Below are positions 17,384 through 24,727 of a DNA stretch of 47,477 nucleotides, piece by piece (positions within the stretch are counted from its first letter, which is position 1; the number at the start of each line of letters is the position of its first letter). The position numbers and the translations under genes were made by a program. Source of the stretch: Alistipes sp. (GTDB lineage: Bacteria; Bacteroidota; Bacteroidia; Bacteroidales; Rikenellaceae); contig JAFQCA010000010.1 of NCBI GenBank assembly GCA_017399485.1, positions 1 through 47,477 of the forward strand, read 5' to 3'. The notes beneath the pieces are model-generated. The model worked only from the letters and a program-made list of their open reading frames with translations. It had not been told where the DNA came from and ran no database searches.

Positions 17384-18387
17384 CTTGTTTCTGCAAATAA
17401 TTCATATCTACATTTCGCATTGTCCCATTTAAAAAGACTGTAATAATTATCTCCATAACTACCACAATCACCGCAGTATTCGGCAAAGTACAATTTACCT
17501 CTGTATCTAAACACCCAAAGAGAACTCATACAATCCCCAAATCTATCCCAATCTAACATATAGTTTTTAGGGATTATGTATCTATCGACAAAGTGTATTT
17601 CACCGATATTGAAATCTTTTGGGACATTGAATGTTGCCCAACTCCGTTTCATACTGTCTTGGTGAATTAGTACATAATCAGGATGATTGTTATCATCTAC
17701 TATTGTATAGTGTACATCATCGTTATAGTCAAAAATGTTGTTGGTTGCAACCGATATACTACCATCCATAACAATATCAGATTTTTCGTTTCTCACATCG
17801 AAATTCAATCTCTCCAACCATTCCTCACTCCAAAGGTTTAAAACCTCATTTGAGGTATAATCTCTATCGAACATATATCCACCCAATTCTTCCAAATCTC
17901 GGGTTGATATCATCTCTACTACCCTATTTACATCCTCTGTTGGCACATCGATATAATCATAACAGTTTACATTCAGATATTTGCCAACAAATAATGTAAC
18001 TTGCCACGATTCATCTTCTAAATCACCGTTGATATATTCCAAATCCTTATTCAATTTCTTTTCGTAGTATATATCAGTAAGGGTATGGCAATGATGGTTT
18101 ACAAATGTTGTTAATACTAACCCATCATTGTCTTTGATTAAATGTTTTGCAATCACTAGACTGCAATCGTCAATATCTTCACAACCGATAAAATCATCAA
18201 TGGTAAGTCCAATAGATTTACCATTAAGATGGAACTCTATACCATCATCACCATAAACAATCTTTACATCTAAATACACATCTTGTCCGTTTGATTGGTA
18301 ACCATACACGAATCGCCAATTTTCATAATTTGCAAAATTGATTTTGCATCCCTGCAATTGTTTTCCTGTTGTCATATCTATTATCAT
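17380..18387 (-). CDS. Island protein of unknown function (335 aa)
   Basis: A 335-aa acidic soluble protein without a signal peptide or membrane helix. It is rich in Asp, Tyr and Asn. Visible landmarks are a HHCHTLTDIYYEKK segment near residue 118 and a C-terminal FAEYCGDCGSYGDNYYSLFK segment with a Cys-x-x-Cys. I recognise no family. It is the only island gene on the minus strand and is divergent from the 229-aa gene across a hairpin-rich spacer. Its 5' leader contains a perfect 24-base palindrome 59 bases before the start. The function is unknown. Confidence 0.65.
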   Translation of the reverse strand: MIIDMTTGKQLQGCKINFANYENWRFVYGYQSNGQDVYLDVKIVYGDDGIEFHLNGKSIGLTIDDFIGCEDIDDCSLVIAKHLIKDNDGLVLTTFVNHHCHTLTDIYYEKKLNKDLEYINGDLEDESWQVTLFVGKYLNVNCYDYIDVPTEDVNRVVEMISTRDLEELGGYMFDRDYTSNEVLNLWSEEWLERLNFDVRNEKSDIVMDGSISVATNNIFDYNDDVHYTIVDDNNHPDYVLIHQDSMKRSWATFNVPKDFNIGEIHFVDRYIIPKNYMLDWDRFGDCMSSLWVFRYRGKLYFAEYCGDCGSYGDNYYSLFKWDNAKCRYELFAETR

Positions 18388-18445
18388 TTTATTTATCGGG
18401 GAGTATCAGAATGACTGTCAATTTTGTTATCTGTTATCTTGAACG

Positions 18446-18469
18446 GTGGAGGGTTTGCAAACCCTCCAC
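18446..18469. promoter_or_regulatory. Perfect 24-base palindrome
   Basis: GTGGAGGGTTTG is followed directly by its reverse complement CAAACCCTCCAC. The site is GC-rich in an AT-rich setting and has no T-run on either side, so it is not a classic terminator. It lies in the leader of the 335-aa gene and could be an operator, an attenuator hairpin or a recombination site. Confidence 0.6.
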
Positions 18470-18563
18470 TCATTTCAATTGATGTATATAATAAAAGACA
18501 ACAGTTGGTATTGCAATCAACCACAATACTCTATCCATATATATAATATCAATAATCATTGTG

Positions 18564-18591
18564 CTGCGTAATAATTATATGTATTACGCAG
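18564..18591. repeat. Inverted repeat, 10-bp perfect stem
   Basis: CTGCGTAATA (18564-18573) and TATTACGCAG (18582-18591) are separated by 8 bases. No T-run follows. The role is unknown. Confidence 0.55.
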
Positions 18592-18717
18592 TGTATCAAA
18601 TCTCCAAAAACACCATTGTATATTACTCATTTTCAGATTTTTACTCATAATACAAATAGGATAATTATTACTACTTTTTGAACAAAAATTTAGGTCGTTT
18701 TTCCTGTAGTTTTTAGG

Positions 18718-18740
18718 TGTTTTTGATATATATAAATGTA
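18718..18740 (+). promoter_or_regulatory. Shared island promoter/operator motif before the 229-aa gene
   Basis: It differs from 10547-10569 at one base in 23. It ends 64 bases before the start codon at 18805. Confidence 0.45.
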
Positions 18741-18804
18741 AGAGTTTTGAAGAGATCACAATCGAAATCAATTATTTTAAGTTTAATTTTTAATACAATT
18801 TATT

Positions 18805-19494
18805 ATGAGTGTTTGTGGAGGTAATAGTTATGTTATCGAAGGTTCAAAGGGTAAAGAAATTTACAACATTATTATGAGTTCAATAGATAAATGTGTTGAG
18901 TTTAATGACAAATACGTTGAAAATATTAAACGTATTTTCGACAATGATTATATACCCGTTGAATACATTGAATATGAGATAGGAACATACAAAGAAAAAA
19001 AATATTCAATAAGTAAAATACATAATTATGATGGAGAGATTGAATATAATATAAGAATTAGTTGTAATGGAGAATATTTTGAAGAATCAAGTTTTACGAT
19101 GGCAGACATCGAATGGAAAGACAATTATTTGCGGATTAATGATTCAACATACAATTCAATCGGTGCATTTTACACATTTTTTGAGGATTCAAAACTATGC
19201 AAAGATTCTGGATTTTATTATTACGGATGGGCGGAACAGAGAATGGGTGGATGGACAAATGATAAGGATGGAAAGTACTTTAGTCGCTATTGTGCAATAA
19301 TGGGTATTTGCTATAAAGAATTAGCGAATTTTGAAGGTAGTGAAGAAGAATTAGAGGTAAAACAGAAAGAGATTGAAAAACAGATTTTTCCAGATAATTT
19401 TTCAGAATTATCTTTTGAAGAACAGTTGGCAATATGCCAAAAACATTCTGACAATTTATGGTATCAAGCAACTAAATTAATTGAATTTGATTAA
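18805..19494 (+). CDS. Island protein of unknown function (229 aa)
   Basis: A 229-aa soluble acidic protein. The N-terminal part has alternating strand-like segments. The middle has a Tyr/Trp-rich patch (SGFYYYGWAEQRMGGWTND), and the C-terminus is a charged helix (EEELEVKQKEIEKQIFPD). There is no signal peptide or membrane segment, and I recognise no family. It shares an almost identical promoter motif with the integrase gene, which suggests common control. It is followed 54 bases later by the HTH gene at 19548, probably in the same transcript. Confidence 0.6.
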   Translation: MSVCGGNSYVIEGSKGKEIYNIIMSSIDKCVEFNDKYVENIKRIFDNDYIPVEYIEYEIGTYKEKKYSISKIHNYDGEIEYNIRISCNGEYFEESSFTMADIEWKDNYLRINDSTYNSIGAFYTFFEDSKLCKDSGFYYYGWAEQRMGGWTNDKDGKYFSRYCAIMGICYKELANFEGSEEELEVKQKEIEKQIFPDNFSELSFEEQLAICQKHSDNLWYQATKLIEFD

Positions 19495-19547
19495 TTACGG
19501 ATGTTTATCAGAAAAACAATACAAAACTAAATTAAAGTGAAAATAAT

Positions 19548-20417
19548 ATGGGAAGAAAGAAAATAGAGTTTACAAAAGAACAAGATGTTCGTATTACACA
19601 GATGGTGAATGACGGTCATTCGTTGAATGAGATTTTAGTTGCGGTAAATAGTGAGTTTGAAACCAATTTCTCTCGTTCGGGGATTGATAGACGAATTAAA
19701 ACATTAGGTATCGATAGAACGAAACATAATTCTGACAAGAACAGTATAAGGTGTAGTTCCAAAATGGCAGACAAGGTTAAAGAGTTGAAAGAGTGGAAGA
19801 GGAAACAAGCATATACGCACGGTGCTATTACTGAACAACAGATTGCAAATGCGATGGGAATATGTGTTAAGACATTGAAAAATATGTATAAACAATTTGA
19901 TATTCCGCAACGACTTAACTATTCATCACGACCAGACATTTATTTTGATGTATCAGAGTTAGATTGTACAACATTAAAGAAAAGTATAGCAGATGGAATC
20001 TATGGATATATTATAAAAAACAAACCAAAGGATATGCGTGTTGAACGAAATGTATATGTGCAAACTGATCCAATGACAATTAGTTATAAGGTTCGTGAAG
20101 ATAATCGAGTTACAACCAGATATGCAGAAATGGATGGAACAGATATCAAAGTTGACTTCTATTTTCCCGATTACAAAACCGCATTCTATTGCTGTTGGAC
20201 TGATGTTTCACTTACGAAAGATGATGTGAGTGCTGGCAACATAAATTTATGGAGCAATTATTTGAGAACATTCAATAACAGTATTAAACTGATTCCGTTT
20301 CTTCCGATGAGGTCTCCTGATGCAAGACAATACAGTTTGGAGTTTGCGGCACAGACTATGATTGACAGAGCAGTATCAGGAGAATACTTACAATGGAAAT
20401 CTTCGCGAAACAAATGA
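19548..20417 (+). CDS. Putative DNA-binding protein with two HTH motifs (289 aa)
   Basis: A 289-aa protein. The N-terminus resembles a Myb/homeodomain-like three-helix segment (FTKEQDVRITQMVNDGHSLN...SGIDRRIKTLGI, about 8-56). A second HTH lies at about 92-115 (ITEQQIANAMGICVKTLKNM). The C-terminal half (about 150-289) is an unrecognised mixed alpha/beta domain with a YYFPDYKTAF-like strand and Trp/Cys residues. It is likely a regulator or a recombination accessory factor of the island. It lies after the 229-aa gene and before the hairpin-rich spacer and serine recombinase. The DNA-binding role is inferred from motifs only. Confidence 0.6.
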   Translation: MGRKKIEFTKEQDVRITQMVNDGHSLNEILVAVNSEFETNFSRSGIDRRIKTLGIDRTKHNSDKNSIRCSSKMADKVKELKEWKRKQAYTHGAITEQQIANAMGICVKTLKNMYKQFDIPQRLNYSSRPDIYFDVSELDCTTLKKSIADGIYGYIIKNKPKDMRVERNVYVQTDPMTISYKVREDNRVTTRYAEMDGTDIKVDFYFPDYKTAFYCCWTDVSLTKDDVSAGNINLWSNYLRTFNNSIKLIPFLPMRSPDARQYSLEFAAQTMIDRAVSGEYLQWKSSRNK

Positions 20418-20445
20418 TTTGTATTTCCTGATATCATAGGTAATT

Positions 20446-20515
20446 TCACGACAACATCATAAAGTGTATGCGTTACCTCACATAGTGTTTATTGTGCACT
20501 TATATGTTGTCGTGA
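20446..20515. repeat. Long inverted repeat 1 before the serine recombinase
   Basis: TCACGACAACAT (20446-20457) and ATGTTGTCGTGA (20504-20515) are perfect 12-base arms around 46 bases. Partial pairing continues inward (ATAAAGTG with CACTTAT) and outward (CATAG/CTATG). No T-run follows, so it is not a simple terminator. Confidence 0.7.
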
Positions 20516-20544
20516 CTATGCAATCAATTGATATTCAATTGCCA

Positions 20545-20625
20545 TTTATTTTGAAACGGTATTTTCCAGTGACTATTTTTATATATAATTATTTTAATGA
20601 CTGGTAACTGCTGTTTCAAAATAAA
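20545..20625. repeat. Long inverted repeat 2 before the serine recombinase
   Basis: Arms 20545-20572 and 20598-20625 pair at about 23 of 28 positions, with a perfect 13-base outer part (TTTATTTTGAAAC / GTTTCAAAATAAA). The loop is an AT-only stretch of 25 bases. With inverted repeat 1 it fills most of the 284-base spacer. Confidence 0.65.
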
Positions 20626-20668
20626 ACATCACATCATTGGATAAGATTATCTGTATTCTCCGACAACA

Positions 20669-20684
20669 TTTGTTATATACAAAT
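20669..20684 (+). promoter_or_regulatory. Promoter/operator motif of the serine recombinase
   Basis: TTTGTTATATACAAAT matches the island-shared motif at 15 of 16 positions. It contains an ATTTGT/ACAAAT inverted repeat, as expected of an operator overlapping a promoter. It lies 18 bases before the start codon. Confidence 0.4.
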
Positions 20685-20701
20685 ATCAAACAGTATATAA
20701 T

Positions 20702-21343
20702 ATGGATAAGGTAGTTATTTTAGGTAGAGTAAGTACAGATAGACAAGATTATCAAAGGCAAATCAACGAGTTGCAGGAGTATTGTGACAAAGTTGGTTGG
20801 GAGGTTGTTAATGTATTTGTCAATAAGGTTTCAGGTGCAAAATCAATCGAGGAGAGAACAGAGTTGCAACAAATGATTCAATTTATCAAGGATAACGAAA
20901 TCAGTAGAGTTGTATGTTTAGAGGTATCACGATTAGGTAGAAATACATTGGAATCATTGAAGGTAATTCAAATTCTCAACGAACATAAGGTTAGTTTGTT
21001 TATCAAGAATTACAATCTTGAAACATTAGATTCAAACGGCAAACCAAATCCGATAACATCACTCATCACAACGATATTGTTAGAGATTGCATCAATGGAA
21101 CGACAAACAATCAGAGAGAGAATGATGTCAGGTCAACAACAATACATTACAAGATGTAGAAAGTATGGTATAAAGATGGGTAGAACGGAAGGTTATCGGA
21201 AATCCGACGATAACTACAAAGAGGAGTACAGCAAGGAAATAACACTTTTAAGGAAAGGTATATCATTGAGGAATGTTCACAGTATCACGGGAACATCAAT
21301 CAACACATTGCGAAAAATCAAAATTAAATTCATTCAAAATTAA
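20702..21343 (+). CDS. Serine recombinase (resolvase/invertase family)
   Basis: A 213-aa small serine recombinase. The catalytic domain (about 1-145) shows the nucleophile Ser11 in GRVSTDRQ, with Arg52 (ERTELQQM) and the Arg77/Arg80 pair (EVSRLGRN). The long E helix runs through MERQTIRERMMSGQ. A C-terminal HTH (about 175-205, LLRKGISLRNVHSITGTSINTLRKI) binds the crossover site. Length and order match resolvases and DNA invertases. In the island it may resolve, invert or regulate a site such as the hairpin-rich spacer just upstream. A 53-aa Cys-rich protein gene follows after 5 bases. Confidence 0.92.
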   Translation: MDKVVILGRVSTDRQDYQRQINELQEYCDKVGWEVVNVFVNKVSGAKSIEERTELQQMIQFIKDNEISRVVCLEVSRLGRNTLESLKVIQILNEHKVSLFIKNYNLETLDSNGKPNPITSLITTILLEIASMERQTIRERMMSGQQQYITRCRKYGIKMGRTEGYRKSDDNYKEEYSKEITLLRKGISLRNVHSITGTSINTLRKIKIKFIQN

Positions 21344-21348
21344 TCAAT

Positions 21349-21510
21349 ATGGAGAAAGAGATTATTTGTTGTATATGTGGCGAACACATATCGGGTTACG
21401 GTCATTCAGCAGAACCAGTAAAGAGTGGAAGATGTTGCGACAAATGCAACAAAGAGGTTGTTATAGTAAGAGTAAAGGAATTTTTCAATGCAATAAATAA
21501 ATGTAAATAG
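21349..21510 (+). CDS. Small zinc-ribbon-like protein (53 aa)
   Basis: A 53-aa protein beginning MEKEIICCICGEHISGYGHS and ending in a basic helix (VIVRVKEFFNAINKCK). The CxxC near residues 7-10 and CCDKC at 29-33 could hold a zinc ion, with the loop GYGHSAEPVKSGRC between them. This pattern resembles small proteins that recur in Bacteroidetes phages and mobile elements. It begins 5 bases after the recombinase stop and ends 4 bases before the next gene, so it is part of that transcript. The function is unknown. Confidence 0.7.
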   Translation: MEKEIICCICGEHISGYGHSAEPVKSGRCCDKCNKEVVIVRVKEFFNAINKCK

Positions 21511-21514
21511 GAAT

Positions 21515-21835
21515 ATGGTATTAGAAAATTGGACAATTGAGGAGCAAACGGGTTACAAGGTTAAAACAACATTTTATACTGATTTCAGTATTGCGGAACG
21601 ATATGGTGTTGATGCAATTCGTTCAACATTCGAACAGTCATTTGAGGAGTGGAATGACAATTGCGAATATGTAACAGAGTTATGTATGGTATTAAATTGG
21701 AAGATGTTCAGGTGGTTTGAAAACAATGATGAACTATTCAATCTTTACAAAGAACTATATACACGATTGGATAGATGGTGTATTGAAAATCTCAAAGGAG
21801 ATGATTTAGAATACTATTATAAGACGACAGATTAA
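21515..21835 (+). CDS. Small accessory protein of Bacteroidetes mobile elements (106 aa)
   Basis: A 106-aa acidic helical protein beginning MVLENWTIEEQTGYKVKTTF and ending in DDLEYYYKTTD. As I recall, related proteins with the phrases TFYTDFSIA, YVTELCMVLNWK and ENLKGDDL recur beside recombinases in Bacteroides mobile elements; the role is unknown. The gene follows the 53-aa protein gene by 4 bases and is the last gene before the candidate right end of the island. Confidence 0.65.
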   Translation: MVLENWTIEEQTGYKVKTTFYTDFSIAERYGVDAIRSTFEQSFEEWNDNCEYVTELCMVLNWKMFRWFENNDELFNLYKELYTRLDRWCIENLKGDDLEYYYKTTD

Positions 21836-21946
21836 GATTGATTTGCTTTTACCAATAACTACACTTATCCTTGCAAAGAATAGGATAAACAACATTTTAT
21901 AAGACGCTAATAATCAGAATGTTACACAATATTGATATGGTAATCA

Positions 21947-21968
21947 AAGTTATACATTAGTTACTCCA
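21947..21968 (+). repeat. Candidate right end repeat (attR-like)
   Basis: It matches 10470-10491 at 19 of 22 positions, sharing the exact core CATTAGTTACT. It sits after the last island gene and before the terminator of aminopeptidase C. Confidence 0.4.
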
Positions 21969-22088
21969 TTGACCGTTCCAAGATATTTAACATTTTGAAT
22001 GTCAACAATTTATACGAATTGTATATAATTTTCAATGAGGAAGAATATTAGTCTGATTATCAGTTAGTTGCGCTATTTTTTAGAACTA

Positions 22089-22130
22089 AATAAGGGTACC
22101 TACCAACAAGTAGATACCCTTATTCATTTT
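22089..22130. terminator. Terminator of aminopeptidase C (bidirectional)
   Basis: AATAAGGGTACCTAC (22089-22103) pairs with GTAGATACCCTTATT (22110-22124) with one mismatch, and T-rich sequence follows on the plus strand. Confidence 0.75.
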
Positions 22131-22143
22131 TTATAAATTTATG

Positions 22144-23526
22144 TTACTCCTCAGGTGAGAACATCGGGTCCCACGCTGGCAACAATATAGGCTTCTGCTC
22201 CAACATCTTCAATACATCGGCGGGAACATACTGCTTCTCGACAACAACTCGGAACATATACTCGTTAAACCACTCGTCGGTCATAATCAAATTACCCTGA
22301 TAGCCCGATGCTGCGCCCCAACTATTCTCAACCATCCACTTCTTGGGTTTACCCTCTTCGTCAAGGTCTACGGCGATAAGAGTCATAGCGTGTGACGAGC
22401 CGCTGGCATAGGTCTGAATACGCTGCTTCTTGTCCATCGGGAAATCGGTACGGAACAACGAGGAATAATCCAAATTAGCCAAATCCAACGTTCCCTTAGT
22501 GCGGTCAATAAACTTACCCACATCGCAAGAGAAATACATCGCTGTATTATCCTTGATAGAGGCAATAGCCATCTCCTTAACGCGCTCGATAGGCAGATTG
22601 ATATACAACCAATTCTCGCCATCATAAACGTGACGGTCATACTCAATCTCATACACCTTGCCGTACTCACGCGAGGGGTCGTTCATAATCATCACATAGT
22701 TCTTCTCCAAATCTTCGCCCACAAACTCATCATAGAAACTCTTCGGAGTATAACTCTTTTTGCTCACGAGATTGCCAGACTTATCGTAACGCGCCCACTC
22801 AAACTCTGTAGGAGGAACGCCCAAGCACTCTACCAGAATACGATACGTCTCGGTAAGCATCGCCTCCTTGCGCTCTTTGGCTTTTGCGGGTTTCAACTCA
22901 CGCAACTCCAAAGCCCACTCACGCAACTTGAGTTTGAGGATTGTAGCCATCTGGCTTGTATTATTGCTCTGATATGTTTCGGGCATTACAGACTTAGGCA
23001 CAACACCATACTTCATAATAAGATTCGAAACGCCTGTAAATTGGCCTCCGTCGCCTATGGGATTACGCAACAGCCAATCAACCTTACGGTCATCGAGCGG
23101 CAAGTCGCGTGTATCGATTATTGCCTGCAAGAAGAGATTAGACTTCTCCAACAAATCGTAGAACGAACAATAGTTTTGAGAGAACTCAAACGAAGGCAGA
23201 TTGTGCTTCGTTATCATCTTGGCACGGAGTACATTCAAGCCTGTAAACAACCAGCAACGACCAGAAGATTTTTGGTCGGTGATACCTTTAGTCTCGACAC
23301 GATGAGAGAAGTGGGTATCACACATCGTGAGATTCTCGGAATTAATAGCCAGCGTCGCGATTGAGTTAGAGGCAAGGGCATTTTTGATAGCCTTCTGCTC
23401 GAGCGAGGCCACATAGCCCTGACGAATACGAGATAGCATATCGCTATCGATACCGCCATCTTTTGTTTGCGCATCAGCGCACATTGCACCGACTAACATT
23501 GCGGCGCAGAGGAAAAGTCTCTTCAT
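22144..23526 (-). CDS. pepC: Exported aminopeptidase C / bleomycin hydrolase-type peptidase (C1B)
   Basis: A 460-aa papain-superfamily peptidase of the PepC/bleomycin hydrolase type. A signal peptide is visible (residues 1-20, MCADAQ at its end). The catalytic triad is Cys91 (SSGRCWLF), His379 (GSSHAMTLIAVD) and Asn401 (VENSWG). Family members trim N-terminal residues from peptides as self-compartmentalised hexamers. The cytoplasmic forms lack a signal peptide, so this periplasmic variant probably works on imported peptides. The start gives a complete signal sequence. It is flanked by the island terminator downstream and two acetyltransferase genes upstream. Confidence 0.9.
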   Translation of the reverse strand: MKRLFLCAAMLVGAMCADAQTKDGGIDSDMLSRIRQGYVASLEQKAIKNALASNSIATLAINSENLTMCDTHFSHRVETKGITDQKSSGRCWLFTGLNVLRAKMITKHNLPSFEFSQNYCSFYDLLEKSNLFLQAIIDTRDLPLDDRKVDWLLRNPIGDGGQFTGVSNLIMKYGVVPKSVMPETYQSNNTSQMATILKLKLREWALELRELKPAKAKERKEAMLTETYRILVECLGVPPTEFEWARYDKSGNLVSKKSYTPKSFYDEFVGEDLEKNYVMIMNDPSREYGKVYEIEYDRHVYDGENWLYINLPIERVKEMAIASIKDNTAMYFSCDVGKFIDRTKGTLDLANLDYSSLFRTDFPMDKKQRIQTYASGSSHAMTLIAVDLDEEGKPKKWMVENSWGAASGYQGNLIMTDEWFNEYMFRVVVEKQYVPADVLKMLEQKPILLPAWDPMFSPEE

Positions 23527-23594
23527 AAGTTTTTTATTTAATAGTTTTATTTATTGTCATATATCTTTTAAGGGGTAGAAATCACTAAACCACA

Positions 23595-24092
23595 TCACAA
23601 AATCTTTTCATAGGCCAAGCGGCGGCTCTCGATAACCACATCACCACAATAGGTATAACCCAACGAAGTGATTAGGCTCTGCATTATGAGATTCGCAGGA
23701 TGGGTATCTATACGAACACTCGGAAGTGAATTATCGCGTGCCAACTGCTCTACGTTCAGCATAAAACGGCGACTGAGCCCCTGCCCCACTCTGTCGGATG
23801 CGGCACACAGCCTATGTACAACGGCATACTCCCCCGACGTGAGCCATTCACCACGGGTAATATCAAGATAAGCCACCTCGCCTGTAAAGATTACTGCGCC
23901 ATAGATGGCGATACCCCGTTCATCGCACAAAACGTAACCTACACCATCGGCCACATCACGCTCGATGCTTTTACGATTGGGATACCCCCTCTGCCATTGG
24001 TCTATGCCGGCAGCGCCCAAACGACGACTCGCAGCCAGCACAATCTGCGCGATGGTATCAATATCCCCTATTTCCGCCTTTCGAAAAATCAC
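23595..24092 (-). CDS. GNAT family N-acetyltransferase
   Basis: A 165-aa GNAT-fold protein. The N-terminal IFRKAEIGDIDTIAQIV is the usual first strand-helix. The acetyl-CoA-binding region is around VVHRLCAASDRVGQGLSRRF (about 97-116, variant R/Q-x-x-G-x-G/A). The C-terminal PANLIMQSLITSLGYTYCG is the usual closing motif. It transfers an acetyl group to an unknown amine. It lies 36 bases downstream of a second GNAT gene on the same strand, so the two may be co-expressed. Confidence 0.85.
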   Translation of the reverse strand: MIFRKAEIGDIDTIAQIVLAASRRLGAAGIDQWQRGYPNRKSIERDVADGVGYVLCDERGIAIYGAVIFTGEVAYLDITRGEWLTSGEYAVVHRLCAASDRVGQGLSRRFMLNVEQLARDNSLPSVRIDTHPANLIMQSLITSLGYTYCGDVVIESRRLAYEKIL

Positions 24093-24128
24093 CTCTTTAC
24101 AATTATAGTTTCTCTTACAAAATTGGCA

Positions 24129-24590
24129 TCATCTCACCACATCCTCATACATCAGGTAGTGACACTCCCGCATACCTACCCTTTCATAGACTTTGCGGGC
24201 CGAGAGATTGGTCCTTTCGACATATAGACGCACTTGCGACACGCCATTCTGCGCGGCCATCTCCTTTACTTTGGAATACATTGCACGAAACAAGCCCCGA
24301 CCACGATGCTCCGGCATAACATACACACTCTGCACCCACCAATACCACTCGGAATTCCAATCGCTCCACTCGCGTGTTATCATAAGGCTGGCTACGACCT
24401 CACCACCCTTTCGTACCACGAGATAACTGCCCTTGTTACTATCATTCATCGCGGCAGTTACACCGTTCCTCACTGTATCATCATCAAGTTTTGCACCCTC
24501 CGACTCAAATGCCATATCAACTTGAAACTGCGTGATGGCATCAATATCCGAAGCACAACCCATAGCGATTTCATATTCCACCTGCTCCAT
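24129..24590 (-). CDS. GNAT family N-acetyltransferase
   Basis: A 153-aa GNAT protein with a clear motif A, VQSVYVMPEHRGRGLFRAMY (about 87-106), carrying the R-x-x-G-x-G-like pyrophosphate loop. The ending SARKVYERVGMRE is typical. The substrate is not known. It is distinct in sequence from the GNAT encoded just downstream, so the pair is not a recent duplication. Confidence 0.88.
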   Translation of the reverse strand: MEQVEYEIAMGCASDIDAITQFQVDMAFESEGAKLDDDTVRNGVTAAMNDSNKGSYLVVRKGGEVVASLMITREWSDWNSEWYWWVQSVYVMPEHRGRGLFRAMYSKVKEMAAQNGVSQVRLYVERTNLSARKVYERVGMRECHYLMYEDVVR

Positions 24591-24677
24591 AGTGCAAATA
24601 AAGTTTGGGCCAACCTAAAATATACTCCACAAAGTTATATTTTTTTCTCTTATTACGTGTCTATAAATAAAAAAAAC

Positions 24678-24685
24678 TAACTTTG
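24678..24685 (+). promoter_or_regulatory. Likely -7 box of the GH99-like gene
   Basis: TAACTTTG fits the TAnnTTTG -7 consensus, 43 bases before the start codon. No clear TTTG lies 19-21 bases upstream. Confidence 0.4.
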
Positions 24686-24727
24686 TAGAACGACATCGAA
24701 TATAACACTAAAACTATTTAATTTAAT

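Larger units (their letters stand above)
18388..18804. other. Hairpin-rich divergent regulatory region
   Basis: This 417-base spacer lies between two divergent unknown genes. It holds a perfect 24-base palindrome (18446-18469), a 10-bp-stem hairpin (18564-18591) and the island-shared promoter motif (18718-18740). A direct repeat TTTAGGT-(C)GTTTTT also lies near 18690-18725. No convincing open frame is seen. Confidence 0.6.
10470..21968. mobile_element. Integrase-bearing genomic island (about 11.5 kb)
   Basis: The region is clearly AT-richer than both flanks. It has a tyrosine integrase and HTH gene at its left end and a serine recombinase with small accessory genes at its right end. It sits in the spacer between the DUF2795 gene and aminopeptidase C, each of which keeps its own terminator outside. 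An imperfect direct repeat (19 of 22 bases, core CATTAGTTACT) occurs at 10470-10491 and 21947-21968 and is taken as the candidate ends. No relaxase, replication or type IV secretion gene is present, so it is at most mobilisable with outside help. The boundaries are inferred; the island itself is well supported by gene content. Confidence 0.65.
21836..22143. other. Right island junction spacer
   Basis: This roughly 300-base AT-rich region has no credible open frame. It contains the right end repeat (21947-21968) and the bidirectional terminator at 22089-22130. Confidence 0.6.

Noticed and set aside
20446..20515. Invertible promoter flanked by inverted repeat 1
   Set aside because: Only 46 bases lie between the arms and no promoter consensus is inside, so a phase-variable promoter is unlikely. 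A hairpin or binding site fits better.
23595..24590. Recent duplication of the two GNAT genes
   Set aside because: The two acetyltransferases share only the general GNAT motifs and differ elsewhere, so they are separate family members.
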